Source: Tidjanibacter sp. (lineage in GTDB: Bacteria > Bacteroidota > Bacteroidia > Bacteroidales > Rikenellaceae). From it: DNA of 12,425 bases. The stretch covers positions 1-12,425 of the forward strand of contig JAGBYS010000296.1 in NCBI GenBank assembly GCA_017628675.1. The letters run 5' to 3'. The notes under the pieces are model-generated. The model worked only from the letters and a program-made list of their open reading frames with translations. It was not told the origin of the DNA and made no database searches. A program made the translations under genes and the position numbers. Shown one piece after another: positions 1 to 6,994 of this stretch (positions are counted from its first letter, which is position 1; each line of letters begins with the position of its first letter).

Positions 1-1302
1 AGCCTCACCGATCGAGTAAAGACCGGGGATGGTGGTCATAAGGTTGTAGTCAACCCAGGTACCACCCATAGTGTAGTGAACAGCGGGGTAGATCTGCATA
101 GGCTGCTCGTAGGGGTTAACGGCGGTGATCTTCTCATACATCTGGAAGAGGTTGCCGTAACGCTCACGAATCTTGTCGATACCCAGGCGAGCAATAGCGG
201 TCTTGAAGTCGAGATATACGGCAAGGCCGGTCTCGTTTACGCCGAAGCCTGCATCGCAACGCTCCTTAGCCGCACGCGAAGCAACATCGCGGGGTACGAG
301 GTTACCGAATGCGGGATACCTGCGCTCCAAGTAGTAATCCCTATCCTCCTCGGCGATGTCCGAAGGCTGTTTGATACCTGCGCGCAGGGCCTTAACATCC
401 GAGAGGTTCTTGGGAACCCAGATACGGCCGTCGTTACGGAGCGACTCACTCATAAGGGTCAGTTTGCTCTGCTGGGTGCCGTGTACGGGGATACAGGTGG
501 GGTGAATCTGGGTGAAGCAGGGGTTAGCAAAAGCTGCACCCTTCTTGAATGCCTGCCAAGCCACCGAACCATTGGAGTTCATTGCGTTGGTCGACAGGAA
601 GAATACATTACCGTAGCCACCGGTTGCCATAACAACTGCGTGTGCGCCGTGGCGCTCGAGCTCACCGGTTACAAGGTTACGAGCAATCACACCTCTTGCC
701 TTGCCATCGATCAGAACGATGTCCAGAATCTCGTGGCGGGGGTAGCTCTTCACGGTCTTAGCAGCAATCTGACGGTTCAGGGCTGCATAAGCACCAAGGA
801 GGAGCTGCTGACCGGTCTGGCCACGAGCATAGAAGGTACGCGATACCTGAGCACCACCGAACGAACGGTTGGCCAGAAGACCGCCGTACTCACGAGCGAA
901 AGGTACGCCCTGTGCTACGCACTGGTCGATAATCAGGTTCGACACCTCTGCAAGGCGGTATACATTGGCCTCCCTTGCACGGTAGTCACCACCCTTGATG
1001 GTATCGTAGAACAGACGATATACCGAGTCGTTATCGTTCTGATAGTTCTTTGCGGCGTTGATACCACCCTGTGCTGCAATCGAGTGAGCCCTACGGGGCG
1101 AGTCGCTGATGCAGAATACCTTTACATTGTAGCCGAGTTCGCCGAGCGAAGCAGCTGCTGCGCCACCACCGAGACCGGTACCGATAACAATAACATCGAG
1201 TTTGCGTTTGTTAGCGGGGCTAACGACTTTGATATCACCTTTATGTTTCGTCCACTTGCCTTCAATAGGGCCTGCGGGGATTTTGGAATCAAGTTTAATC
1301 AT
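1..1302 (-). CDS. sdhA: Succinate dehydrogenase/fumarate reductase flavoprotein subunit (partial, C-terminus beyond window)
   Basis: This is the FAD-carrying catalytic subunit of membrane-bound succinate:quinone oxidoreductase, which interconverts succinate and fumarate on the cytoplasmic face of the inner membrane. The frame is open from ATG at 1302 to the window edge, giving 434 residues of a protein that is usually about 640. Visible features are the dinucleotide-binding motif VIGTGLGGG (about residues 39-47), [11 protein letters not shown] with His73 as the expected covalent FAD ligand, HPTCIPVHG (267-275) and [11 protein letters not shown] (334-344) with the active-site arginine region. 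The long stretch around residues 73-130 matches my memory of Bacteroides SdhA closely. The start lies 27 nt after the sdhC stop, so the two genes are surely cotranscribed. sdhB is expected just outside the window in the usual C-A-B order. Direction of catalysis (fumarate reduction in an anaerobe versus succinate oxidation) is inference and cannot be read from the sequence. Confidence 0.97.
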   Translation of the reverse strand, partial: MIKLDSKIPAGPIEGKWTKHKGDIKVVSPANKRKLDVIVIGTGLGGGAAAASLGELGYNVKVFCISDSPRRAHSIAAQGGINAAKNYQNDNDSVYRLFYDTIKGGDYRAREANVYRLAEVSNLIIDQCVAQGVPFAREYGGLLANRSFGGAQVSRTFYARGQTGQQLLLGAYAALNRQIAAKTVKSYPRHEILDIVLIDGKARGVIARNLVTGELERHGAHAVVMATGGYGNVFFLSTNAMNSNGSVAWQAFKKGAAFANPCFTQIHPTCIPVHGTQQSKLTLMSESLRNDGRIWVPKNLSDVKALRAGIKQPSDIAEEDRDYYLERRYPAFGNLVPRDVASRAAKERCDAGFGVNETGLAVYLDFKTAIARLGIDKIRERYGNLFQMYEKITAVNPYEQPMQIYPAVHYTMGGTWVDYNLMTTIPGLYSIGEA

Positions 1303-1329
1303 ATCGCTTAAAGTATTTTTAGTTTCAGA

Positions 1330-2127
1330 TTAGAGAGCGGTGTTAGTTGCAGCACAAGCGGCCTCGCAAGCAGCCTCACAAGCAGCCTCACAAGCGTGAG
1401 CTACCTCAGCGCCACCAAAGAGGGGGTAAGGAAGGATGCCGTTACCCTGCAGGAAGAGGATGATGGTGCAAAGAGCAAAACCACCACAGATGAGGGTAGC
1501 AACCACCCACGAGATGCATTTCATTCGTTTGAACCAAACCTTGCTGTTCAGACCAATCGAGTGCATCATACTCCATACGCCGTGGGTCAGGTGCATCCAG
1601 ATGCCACCAAACCATACCAGGTAGAGGAGTGCATAGGGCCACTGCGAGAAGTAGTAGCGAACGATAGCAGCACCATCGGTGGGAGCAACCATAGCAACAC
1701 CAACGAGAACCTCGTGTGCACCCTGGAGCTCAGCCCACATCATCTTGTACCAGAAGTGAGCCAGGTGAAGACCAAGACCGATGATTACCACGAAGCCCAG
1801 GACAAGCATATTCTTGCTCGACCACTCAACGCCTTTCTCGTGTGCGTTGGCGCGGTAGCGGATCGAGCCGCGAGCCCTACGGTTCTGAATGGTAAGAACG
1901 ATTGCAAGCGCAAAGTGAAGAACCACTACTACAGCCAGCAATACGGTAGCAGCAACTGCATACCAGTTTGCACCGAGGAAACCGCAAATGGCGTTGTAGG
2001 CGCTATCGGCGAAAACCAATGCCAAGTTCATACACATATGGAATGTGAGGAACAGAACGAGTACGCAGCCAGAGATGCTCATAAACATCTTCTTGCCAAT
2101 TGAAGAGGTAAAAATACTTCCACTCAT
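1330..2127 (-). CDS. sdhC: Succinate dehydrogenase/fumarate reductase cytochrome b subunit
   Basis: This is the membrane anchor and heme-binding subunit of the same complex as sdhA, passing electrons between the quinone pool and SdhA/SdhB. Five hydrophobic helices are visible (about residues 14-38, 45-80, 105-130, 160-185 and 200-225). Histidines sit in FHMCMN, VLHFAL, LHLAHF and HLTHG, the pattern of the single-polypeptide di-heme (Bacillus/Wolinella-type) family. I chose ATG 2127 (MSGSIFTSSIGKK), giving 265 residues, because this is where family similarity begins. An in-frame ATG at 2196 would add a polar 23-residue leader and place the start inside the predicted 5' leader hairpin. The C-terminus is odd: after the last helix comes a soluble tail with ACEA repeated three times and then ACAA, encoded by a 12-bp tandem repeat. 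The gene is first in a probable sdhCAB operon with its own promoter near 2221-2252. Confidence 0.95.
   Translation of the reverse strand: MSGSIFTSSIGKKMFMSISGCVLVLFLTFHMCMNLALVFADSAYNAICGFLGANWYAVAATVLLAVVVVLHFALAIVLTIQNRRARGSIRYRANAHEKGVEWSSKNMLVLGFVVIIGLGLHLAHFWYKMMWAELQGAHEVLVGVAMVAPTDGAAIVRYYFSQWPYALLYLVWFGGIWMHLTHGVWSMMHSIGLNSKVWFKRMKCISWVVATLICGGFALCTIILFLQGNGILPYPLFGGAEVAHACEAACEAACEAACAATNTAL
1349..1396 (-). repeat. 12-bp tandem repeat in the sdhC 3' end
   Basis: On the plus strand, gcctcgcaagca, gcctcacaagca and gcctcacaagcg follow one another (1361-1396). A weaker copy, gcagcacaagcg, precedes them (1349-1360). The unit is in frame and encodes an Ala-Cys-Glu-Ala repeat at the SdhC C-terminus, so copy-number change would not shift the frame. 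Confidence 0.9.
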
Positions 2128-2191
2128 AATTTGTTTGTTAGGTTTAAGAGTTAATATTTGTGTTTGTTGTTTTGTGCTATCCTGCCGCTCA

Positions 2192-2208
2192 TCCATCCAT
2201 AGGATGGA
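2192..2208 (-). promoter_or_regulatory. Stem-loop in the sdhC 5' leader
   Basis: This is a perfect 7-bp inverted repeat with a 3-nt loop (tccatcc-ata-ggatgga on the plus strand). It lies about 6-20 nt inside the predicted sdhC transcript start and about 65 nt upstream of the chosen start codon. It could protect the 5' end of the mRNA; function is inference. Confidence 0.5.
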
Positions 2209-2220
2209 GCATTAATTCTG

Positions 2221-2252
2221 CAAAGTTATCATTGTTTTTTGAATAACACAAT
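2221..2252 (-). promoter_or_regulatory. Predicted sdhC promoter (Bacteroidota type)
   Basis: Read on the minus strand, a -7 box TAACTTTG (2228-2221) matches TAnnTTTG. A 3-of-4 match to the -33 TTTG element (ATTG, 2252-2249) lies 20 nt upstream. The predicted transcript start is near 2214. Confidence 0.6.
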
Positions 2253-2268
2253 TATTTGGATAACTTTG
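2238..2268 (+). promoter_or_regulatory. Predicted promoter of the DUF5106-thioredoxin gene
   Basis: A -33 TTTG (2238-2241) and -7 TAACTTTG (2261-2268) are separated by 19 nt, a full match to the Bacteroidota consensus. The predicted start is near 2275, which leaves a leader of only about 19 nt before ATG 2294. The -7 box is the exact mirror of the sdhC -7 box. Confidence 0.7.
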
Positions 2269-2293
2269 TCATCACGAATTGCAACTTTTGCCT

Positions 2294-3199
2294 ATGAAAA
2301 AGATACTTTTTGCACTTTTTGCACTCCTGCTTGGGGCCACACCGAGGCTCGCGGCACAAACTCCCGAGCCCTTCCCCTATCAGGATATACCCCTTGTATT
2401 CCCCAATCAGGCGAGTGAGGCGGAGTGGTATGCGCTCCATTTCTGGGACTCCTACAACTTCGCCGACCCCTACCGCTACGACCAGGAGGCCTTCCGAGGT
2501 GCCTTTGTGGACTATGTCCACGCCCTAAGGGAGGTACCCTCCGAGGTGGCTCTCGGAGCCGCCCGTGAGATGATGCACCTTGCAGCCATAACCGAGGAGA
2601 GCTACTGGATGCAGTTGGAGGAGGCCGAGATTATCCTCTACGACCCCTCGTCGCCCCTGCGCAACGACCTTCTCTGGGAGGCGGTGATGCGTCACGCCAT
2701 AGGCCCCGAGAGTCCTCTCGACGAGGTGTCCAAGATGCGCTATGTGTCAATGCTGACCCTCACCTCGCGCAACCAGGTGGGCACCCGAGCCGCCAACTTC
2801 ACCTACACCCTTCCCGATGGTCAGAGGGGCTCGCTCCACAACATCAAGGCCGAATATACACTCATCTATTTCTACAACCCCGGCTGCAGCGAGTGTAAGC
2901 GCACCAAGCAGGCAATCCTTGCCTCGGGAGCCCTCGAGCATCTCCACCGCCAGGGGCGCCTTGAGGTGCTCGCCATCTACCCCGACAAGGAGGTTGACGA
3001 GTGGCGCCGATACCTTGCGGACAACCCTTCGTGGTGGATTTCGGCCTACGACAAGGAGCGCCGACTCCACGGCGAGGAGCTCTACGACCTGAAGGCTATC
3101 CCCACACTCTACCTGCTTGACTCCCAGAAGAGTGTGCTCCTCAAGGACCCCACACCCGAGGACCTCAACAAGGCGATAGAGAGGATAGTTAAAAATTAA
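2294..3199 (+). CDS. Exported DUF5106 plus thioredoxin-fold protein
   Basis: This is a probable periplasmic or envelope protein of 301 residues. Residues 1 to about 22 form a Sec signal peptide (MKKILFALFALLLG, then an AAQ cleavage site). There is no lipobox cysteine, so it is not an obvious lipoprotein. The N-terminal half (about 25-160), with FW.SYNF.DP and repeated YxxxL-type helical patterns, resembles DUF5106. The C-terminal half (about 170-300) is a thioredoxin-like fold with the redox pair Cys198-Ser-Glu-Cys201 in YNPGCSECK and a cis-proline at Pro270 (AIPTLYLLD). Such proteins are common in Bacteroidota and are presumed to be thiol-disulfide oxidoreductases or reductants; the substrate is unknown. 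I chose ATG 2294 over an in-frame TTG at 2279 because it starts directly at the signal peptide. It is divergent from sdhC, and no functional link to sdhC can be shown. Confidence 0.88.
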   Translation: MKKILFALFALLLGATPRLAAQTPEPFPYQDIPLVFPNQASEAEWYALHFWDSYNFADPYRYDQEAFRGAFVDYVHALREVPSEVALGAAREMMHLAAITEESYWMQLEEAEIILYDPSSPLRNDLLWEAVMRHAIGPESPLDEVSKMRYVSMLTLTSRNQVGTRAANFTYTLPDGQRGSLHNIKAEYTLIYFYNPGCSECKRTKQAILASGALEHLHRQGRLEVLAIYPDKEVDEWRRYLADNPSWWISAYDKERRLHGEELYDLKAIPTLYLLDSQKSVLLKDPTPEDLNKAIERIVKN

Positions 3200-3210
3200 A
3201 ATCGGGAGAA

Positions 3211-3323
3211 ATGGGACCTATGGGGCCTATAAGACTCATAAGGCCTTTTCGCCCTTTCTACCCTTTGGCCCTTTTCGCCCTTTTGACTTAGGTCAGTTCG
3301 ACTTTAGACCTTAGACTTTAGAC
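3211..3323 (+). repeat. Terminator-associated compound repeat, copy A
   Basis: Four consecutive degenerate 9-mers occur at 3211-3246 (atgggacct, atggggcct, ataagactc, ataaggcct). They run into a C/T-rich array with about 9-nt spacing (ccttttcgc- and ccctttggc-like units, to 3287). A heptamer block follows at 3296-3323: gttcgac, tttagac, cttagac, tttagac. Positions 3285-3323 match 8897-8935 at 36 of 39 bases. The block abuts the terminator at 3324. It lies between convergent genes and has no coding potential that I can support. Confidence 0.8.
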
Positions 3324-3368
3324 AAAAAACCTCGCGGGTATCATTTTCGATACCTGCGAGGTTTTTTT
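3324..3368. terminator. Bidirectional intrinsic terminator between the thioredoxin-like gene and miaB
   Basis: The A-tract plus stem (3324-3342) pairs with 3349-3368 around the loop attttc, with a single G-T wobble. The hairpin is flanked by A6 on the left and T7 on the right, so it can terminate the plus-strand gene ending at 3199 and the minus-strand miaB ending at 3386. Confidence 0.92.
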
Positions 3369-3385
3369 AGTGATCTGGCCGACGG

Positions 3386-4747
3386 CTACTTCACCAGCTG
3401 GCCAAAGAGGGTGGCCGAGGAGCAGTCGGTGATGGTCACGGTTGCATAGTCGCCTGCGCCCAGCCCCTCGGCTGCGTCGAAGACAACCATCTTATTCTGC
3501 GAGGTGCGACCACACAGCTGCTTGTCGCTACGCTTGGAGTAGCCCTCAATGAGCACCTCGAAGCTCTTGCCCACATCGCGGCGATTGCTCTCGATGGAGA
3601 GTTCGTTCTGGAGGTTGATGATCTCCGTCAGTCGGCGGGTCTTCTCCTCCTCGGTCACATCGTCTACCATATGGCGTGCGGCATAGGTGTTGGGCCTCAG
3701 CGAGAACTTGAACATAAAGGCGCTCTCGTAGCCCACCTCACGCATCAGCGAGAGGGTCTCGGCGTGGTCCTCGAGTGTCTCGGAGCAGAAGCCGGCAATA
3801 AGGTCCGTGGTGATGGCACAATCGGGCATAGCCTTGCGGATGGCGGCAATGCGACCGAGGTACCACTCGCGCGTGTACTTACGATTCATAAGTCCGAGCA
3901 TACGGCTGCTGCCACTCTGTGCGGGCAGGTGGATGGCCTTGCAGATGTTGTGGTGCGAAGCCATAACCTCAATAAGTCTGTCGCTCAAGTCCTTGGGATG
4001 GGAGGTAGCAAACCTAACACGCAGATCGGGGGCCACCGCAGCAGCCATCTCCATCAGTCGTGGGAAGTCCACAACAACCTCGCCCTCAGCGTTTTTCCAG
4101 CGGTAGGAGTTTACATTCTGACCCAGCAGCGTCACCTCACGGTAGCCCTGCGAGTAGATGTCATTGAGCTCACGGATGATGGTCTCGGGGTCACGGCTGC
4201 GCTCAATGCCTCGGGTGTAGGGCACCACGCAGTAGGCACACATATTGATGCAGCCACGCATAATGCTCACAAAGGCACTCACACCATTGCTGTCGAGCCT
4301 CACGGGACGGATGTCGCCATAGGTCTCCTCCTGCGAGAGTGCCACATTGACACCCTTGCCACCCGCCGTGGCCGCCGCCACAAGGCGAGGCATATCGCGG
4401 TAGGAGTCGGGGCCGGCAACGATATCCACAATGGGCTCACGCTCCAGGAGTTGCTCCTTGAGCCTCTCGGCCATACAGCCCACAATGCCCACCACCAGAG
4501 AGCGTTTGGCCCTCTTGTAGCGCTGGAACTCCTTGAGTCGTCCCCAGATGCGCTGCTCGGCATTGTCGCGAATGGAGCAGGTGTTTACAAGGATGATGTC
4601 GGCCTCCTCTATTTTGTCGGTATAGATGAAGCCCTCCTGCTGCATTATGGATACAATAATCTCTGTGTCGCCGACATTCATCTGGCAACCATAGGTCTCA
4701 ATGTAGAGTTTGCGTCCGCCACCCGTCGTGGCTCGTTTGATTTCCAT
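3386..4747 (-). CDS. miaB: tRNA-2-methylthio-N6-isopentenyladenosine37 synthase (methylthiotransferase)
   Basis: This radical-SAM enzyme adds the 2-methylthio group to i6A37 in the anticodon loop of tRNAs reading UNN codons. At 453 residues it has the normal length. Domains in order: an N-terminal methylthiotransferase domain with the three auxiliary-cluster cysteines Cys21 (TYGCQMN), Cys57 (NTCSIRDNAEQR) and Cys91 (VGCMAER); a radical-SAM core with Cys166, Cys170 and Cys173 (RGCINMCAYCVVPYTRG); and a C-terminal TRAM domain (about 385-450). The SIRDNAEQR and VVPYTRG strings favour MiaB over RimO or MtaB. The start ATG 4747 gives a conventional N-terminus. The yitT-like gene ends 43 nt upstream on the same strand with no terminator visible between them, so they are probably cotranscribed. 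Confidence 0.97.
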   Translation of the reverse strand: MEIKRATTGGGRKLYIETYGCQMNVGDTEIIVSIMQQEGFIYTDKIEEADIILVNTCSIRDNAEQRIWGRLKEFQRYKRAKRSLVVGIVGCMAERLKEQLLEREPIVDIVAGPDSYRDMPRLVAAATAGGKGVNVALSQEETYGDIRPVRLDSNGVSAFVSIMRGCINMCAYCVVPYTRGIERSRDPETIIRELNDIYSQGYREVTLLGQNVNSYRWKNAEGEVVVDFPRLMEMAAAVAPDLRVRFATSHPKDLSDRLIEVMASHHNICKAIHLPAQSGSSRMLGLMNRKYTREWYLGRIAAIRKAMPDCAITTDLIAGFCSETLEDHAETLSLMREVGYESAFMFKFSLRPNTYAARHMVDDVTEEEKTRRLTEIINLQNELSIESNRRDVGKSFEVLIEGYSKRSDKQLCGRTSQNKMVVFDAAEGLGAGDYATVTITDCSSATLFGQLVK

Positions 4748-4790
4748 TCTTTTGTTTTGGTTTATTGTCCGTTACGCCTCCACTTGGGGA

Positions 4791-5780
4791 TTATGCGTTG
4801 GTGTTCTCGTCAATCTCGAACTTCTTGAAGCCGTCGCCGTAGGTCTCGTGGGCATCCACAACCACAACAAACGACTGCTCGTCGATCTCGCGGAGTTTGC
4901 TCTTCACGGCAGCAATCTCCTTGCGGCTGACAACCAGGAAGAGCATATCGCGATCCTTGTCGGTGTACATACCGCTCGACTTGATGTAGGTGCCACCGCG
5001 GCCCAACTCGTGGAGGATATATTGTTTGATTTCGTCGTTCTTCTCGGAGATTACAAACAGGAGTTTCTCGTAGGTTGCACCATCCAGCACGAGGTCTACT
5101 GCCTTGCTGCTCACATAGATACTGATGAGCGAGTAGAGGGGCAGCTGCCAATCGCGGAACTGCAACATACCGATGACCACGATGGTGGACTCAACCATCA
5201 CCATTGCGGTGGAGAACTTCATCTTGCAGAACTTGCTGATGATCATCGACACGATGTCCGTACCGCCCGAGGTTGCGCCACCACGGATGATGATACCCAC
5301 ACCTGCACCAATCAGAATACCACCAAAGATGGAGGCCATCAGGGGATCCTCGGCGAAGTTAAAGTGGTTGGTAATCCACTCCGAGCCGGCATAGACCTTA
5401 CCCTCGGCAGCGTAGTCTGCCACAGCGTAGGGGCCCTCGCCCACAAGGCTTGTGAGGCCGTTCATAATCAGAGGCGAGATGAGTGCGGCGTAGATGGTCT
5501 TGGCACCAAAGCTGCCACCAAAGACCAGCAGACCGATGATCATCAGAGGAATATCGAACATAAAGCCGAAGGTACCCGTGGGAATCTGGGGGAAGATGTC
5601 GTGAAGCACACGGCCCAGACCATAGACACCGCCGGGGATGATTTTGTAGGGGTTGGTGAAGAGGGCGAAACCTGCCGACATCACAACAACACCCACCGTC
5701 ACTACCAACCAAGAGAGAAGATTCTTGAGGGTGAAAAACTCCTTCGCATTGAAGGCTTTGAATTTGATTTTTGCGCTCAT
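4791..5780 (-). CDS. YitT family membrane protein (YitT_membrane plus DUF2179)
   Basis: This is a 329-residue inner-membrane protein of unknown function. After a short basic N-terminus there are several hydrophobic segments (about residues 20-45, 65-95, 98-115, 145-165 and 185-205). The family hallmark GGATSGGTDI lies at 167-176, and FxxNPYKIIPGGVYG lies near 40-53. The last hundred or so residues form a soluble DUF2179 domain (YEKLLFVISEK to VVVVDAHETYGDG), typical of two-domain YitT/YpjC-like proteins. The family has been loosely linked to transport, but no substrate is established and none is proposed here. It is the first gene of a probable operon with miaB. The start ATG 5780 lies about 135 nt downstream of a -7-like element. 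Confidence 0.92.
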   Translation of the reverse strand: MSAKIKFKAFNAKEFFTLKNLLSWLVVTVGVVVMSAGFALFTNPYKIIPGGVYGLGRVLHDIFPQIPTGTFGFMFDIPLMIIGLLVFGGSFGAKTIYAALISPLIMNGLTSLVGEGPYAVADYAAEGKVYAGSEWITNHFNFAEDPLMASIFGGILIGAGVGIIIRGGATSGGTDIVSMIISKFCKMKFSTAMVMVESTIVVIGMLQFRDWQLPLYSLISIYVSSKAVDLVLDGATYEKLLFVISEKNDEIKQYILHELGRGGTYIKSSGMYTDKDRDMLFLVVSRKEIAAVKSKLREIDEQSFVVVVDAHETYGDGFKKFEIDENTNA

Positions 5781-5916
5781 AAAAGTTTTGTGTAGTTATA
5801 GTTAGTTTTCTTGTTTTTGTGTTCAATTGCCACTCGGCCAGGGGAAACTTCCAACAAATCGTTGAATATCCACCCTACAAAACCCTCCTTCGGGGCAAGT
5901 CGTGTGCAATAATCCA

Positions 5917-5924
5917 CAAATATA
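5917..5924 (-). promoter_or_regulatory. Candidate -7 box for the yitT-miaB operon
   Basis: TATATTTG read on the minus strand matches TAnnTTTG. No clear -33 TTTG occurs at the expected spacing, so this is a weaker call than the others. The implied leader is about 130 nt. Confidence 0.4.
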
Positions 5925-6043
5925 GGTGTTTTTGTTAAAAACCCTCACACATCGGGCCGATTTTTGTTGAATTTTTTCCACCATTCACCTCTCTTGCGCC
6001 CTCTGCAAAGATGTTTTCGGAGCCACAATTTATATCCTGAATG

Positions 6044-6068
6044 GATGCCAAGTGCAACCTTGGGCATC
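6044..6068. other. Imperfect hairpin in the yitT/plsY intergenic region
   Basis: gatgccaag (6044-6052) pairs with cttgggcatc (6059-6068) around a 6-nt loop with one bulged G. There is no T-tract on either side, so it is not an intrinsic terminator. This 440-nt gap otherwise holds the two divergent promoters, a direct repeat and no ORF that I can support. Confidence 0.4.
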
Positions 6069-6072
6069 GTAG

Positions 6073-6093
6073 CAAAAGTGGGCCAAAAGTGGG
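6073..6093 (+). repeat. Direct repeat CAAAAGTGGG, 11-bp period, upstream of plsY
   Basis: Two exact copies of CAAAAGTGGG lie at 6073-6082 and 6084-6093, offset by 11 bp, about one helical turn. They sit roughly 65-85 bp upstream of the predicted plsY transcript start. The arrangement resembles a tandem activator-binding site; no regulator is identified. Confidence 0.45.
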
Positions 6094-6119
6094 TCGATTG
6101 GTGGGGTTGGGAGGGCGGA

Positions 6120-6151
6120 TTTGGGAGATTGAAAAAAGTTATGTATCTTTG
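6120..6151 (+). promoter_or_regulatory. Predicted plsY promoter
   Basis: A -33 TTTG (6120-6123), a 20-nt spacer and a -7 TATCTTTG (6144-6151) fully match the Bacteroidota consensus. The predicted start is near 6158, giving a leader of about 60 nt. Confidence 0.75.
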
Positions 6152-6172
6152 TTTGTTGTGACCCTCGGGCTG

Positions 6173-6189
6173 TGCTATCCTCTGGATAG
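6173..6189 (+). promoter_or_regulatory. Stem-loop in the plsY 5' leader
   Basis: gctatcc-tct-ggatagc is a perfect 7-bp stem with a 3-nt loop about 15 nt inside the predicted transcript and 32 nt before the start codon. There is no T-tract, so it is not a terminator. Confidence 0.5.
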
Positions 6190-6220
6190 CAATCACCCGA
6201 CTATAAAACAGTGATAAACT

Positions 6221-6868
6221 ATGGATTGGATACTATTTTTTGCAATACACATTGGAGCCTATCTGCTGGGCTCGATTCCGAGCGCCGTATGGATTGGCAA
6301 GATCTTCTATGGGGTGGATGTGCGCACCCAGGGCAGCGGCAATGCGGGCACCACAAATGTGCTTCGCGTGCTCGGCGCCAAGGCCGCACTCCCCGTCTTT
6401 TTGATCGATATGCTCAAGGGCTACGCCGCCGTGTCGTTGATACATCTGGCTGGCTATGAGGCTGATTCCCAGCTGTGGCTCTACACAAAGATTTCGCTCT
6501 GCCTGTTGGCCGTCGTGGGCCATATGTACCCCATCTTTGCGGGCTTCAGGGGCGGCAAAGGCGTGGCCACGCTCGTGGGCGCAATGTTTGCCTTCTCGGT
6601 GGGGGGCATACTCCTCTCGTTGGCGACCTTCTTTGTGATTGTGGCCTTCTCGCACTATGTGTCGGTGGGCTCGATGGTGGGCGGTCTGCTGCTCCCCTTC
6701 TACGCAGCGCTGTGTGGCGACAGCAGCCCCATACTGATGGGCTTTTTCGGCTTCATATCGCTCCTTTTGTTCTACACCCACCGCTCCAACATCGGACGAC
6801 TTTTGGCGGGCACCGAGAACAAAACTTACCTCTTTGGCCGTAGTAAAGCCAAGGCCAAAGAGAGGTAG
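6221..6868 (+). CDS. plsY: Acyl-phosphate:glycerol-3-phosphate acyltransferase
   Basis: This inner-membrane enzyme transfers an acyl group from acyl-phosphate to sn-glycerol-3-phosphate, the first committed step of phospholipid synthesis, working after PlsX. The protein has 215 residues, normal for the family, and is strongly hydrophobic with several membrane helices. All three conserved cytoplasmic motifs are present: QGSGNAGTTNVLR (residues 37-49), GFRGGKGVAT (108-117) and HRSNIGRLLAGTENK (187-201). It ends in a short basic tail, SKAKAKER. The start ATG 6221 leads straight into the first helix. An acyl-CoA ligase gene follows 126 nt downstream with its own promoter; plsX is not in the window. 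Confidence 0.97.
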   Translation: MDWILFFAIHIGAYLLGSIPSAVWIGKIFYGVDVRTQGSGNAGTTNVLRVLGAKAALPVFLIDMLKGYAAVSLIHLAGYEADSQLWLYTKISLCLLAVVGHMYPIFAGFRGGKGVATLVGAMFAFSVGGILLSLATFFVIVAFSHYVSVGSMVGGLLLPFYAALCGDSSPILMGFFGFISLLLFYTHRSNIGRLLAGTENKTYLFGRSKAKAKER

Positions 6869-6872
6869 CCGT

Positions 6873-6904
6873 TTTGCCGCTTAATAGACAGAACCCTATC
6901 TTTG
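6873..6904 (+). promoter_or_regulatory. Predicted promoter of the acyl-CoA ligase gene
   Basis: A -33 TTTG (6873-6876), a 20-nt spacer and a -7 TATCTTTG (6897-6904) fully match the consensus. The element starts 4 nt after the plsY stop, so the ligase gene can be transcribed independently of plsY. The leader is about 84 nt. Confidence 0.75.
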
Positions 6905-6994
6905 CACTCGCATTCCGACACCACGGGGCACCAAGAGAGAACCACGCCCCCGACTCGGATATGAGGACAGAGAGATAACATAAAATACAGTTTT

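Noticed and set aside
76..1311. A 411-codon plus-strand open frame opposite sdhA.
   Set aside because: The minus strand encodes an unmistakable SdhA throughout, and the plus-strand translation resembles no protein. It is an antisense shadow. Similar long shadows opposite miaB (3671-4828), the acyl-CoA ligase gene (6896-8314) and aspS (10508-12208) were rejected for the same reason.
2158..2183. Similarity between the sdhC leader and plsY leader (shared tgtgctatcct at 2173-2183 and 6171-6181, with nearby TTTGTTTGTTGT-like sequence).
   Set aside because: The shared 11-mer is in opposite orientation relative to the two genes and the flanks do not align, so chance in T-rich leaders is the simpler explanation.
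2128..2196. A longer sdhC start at 2196 adding 23 polar residues.
   Set aside because: The extension lies largely in the predicted AT-rich leader and starts within its hairpin. Known SdhC proteins begin close to the SSIGKK segment.
5964..6161. A possible 65-codon small protein in the yitT/plsY gap.
   Set aside because: It runs over the plsY promoter, has no preceding ribosome-binding or promoter signal, and has an unconvincing composition. There is an equally open frame on the other strand.
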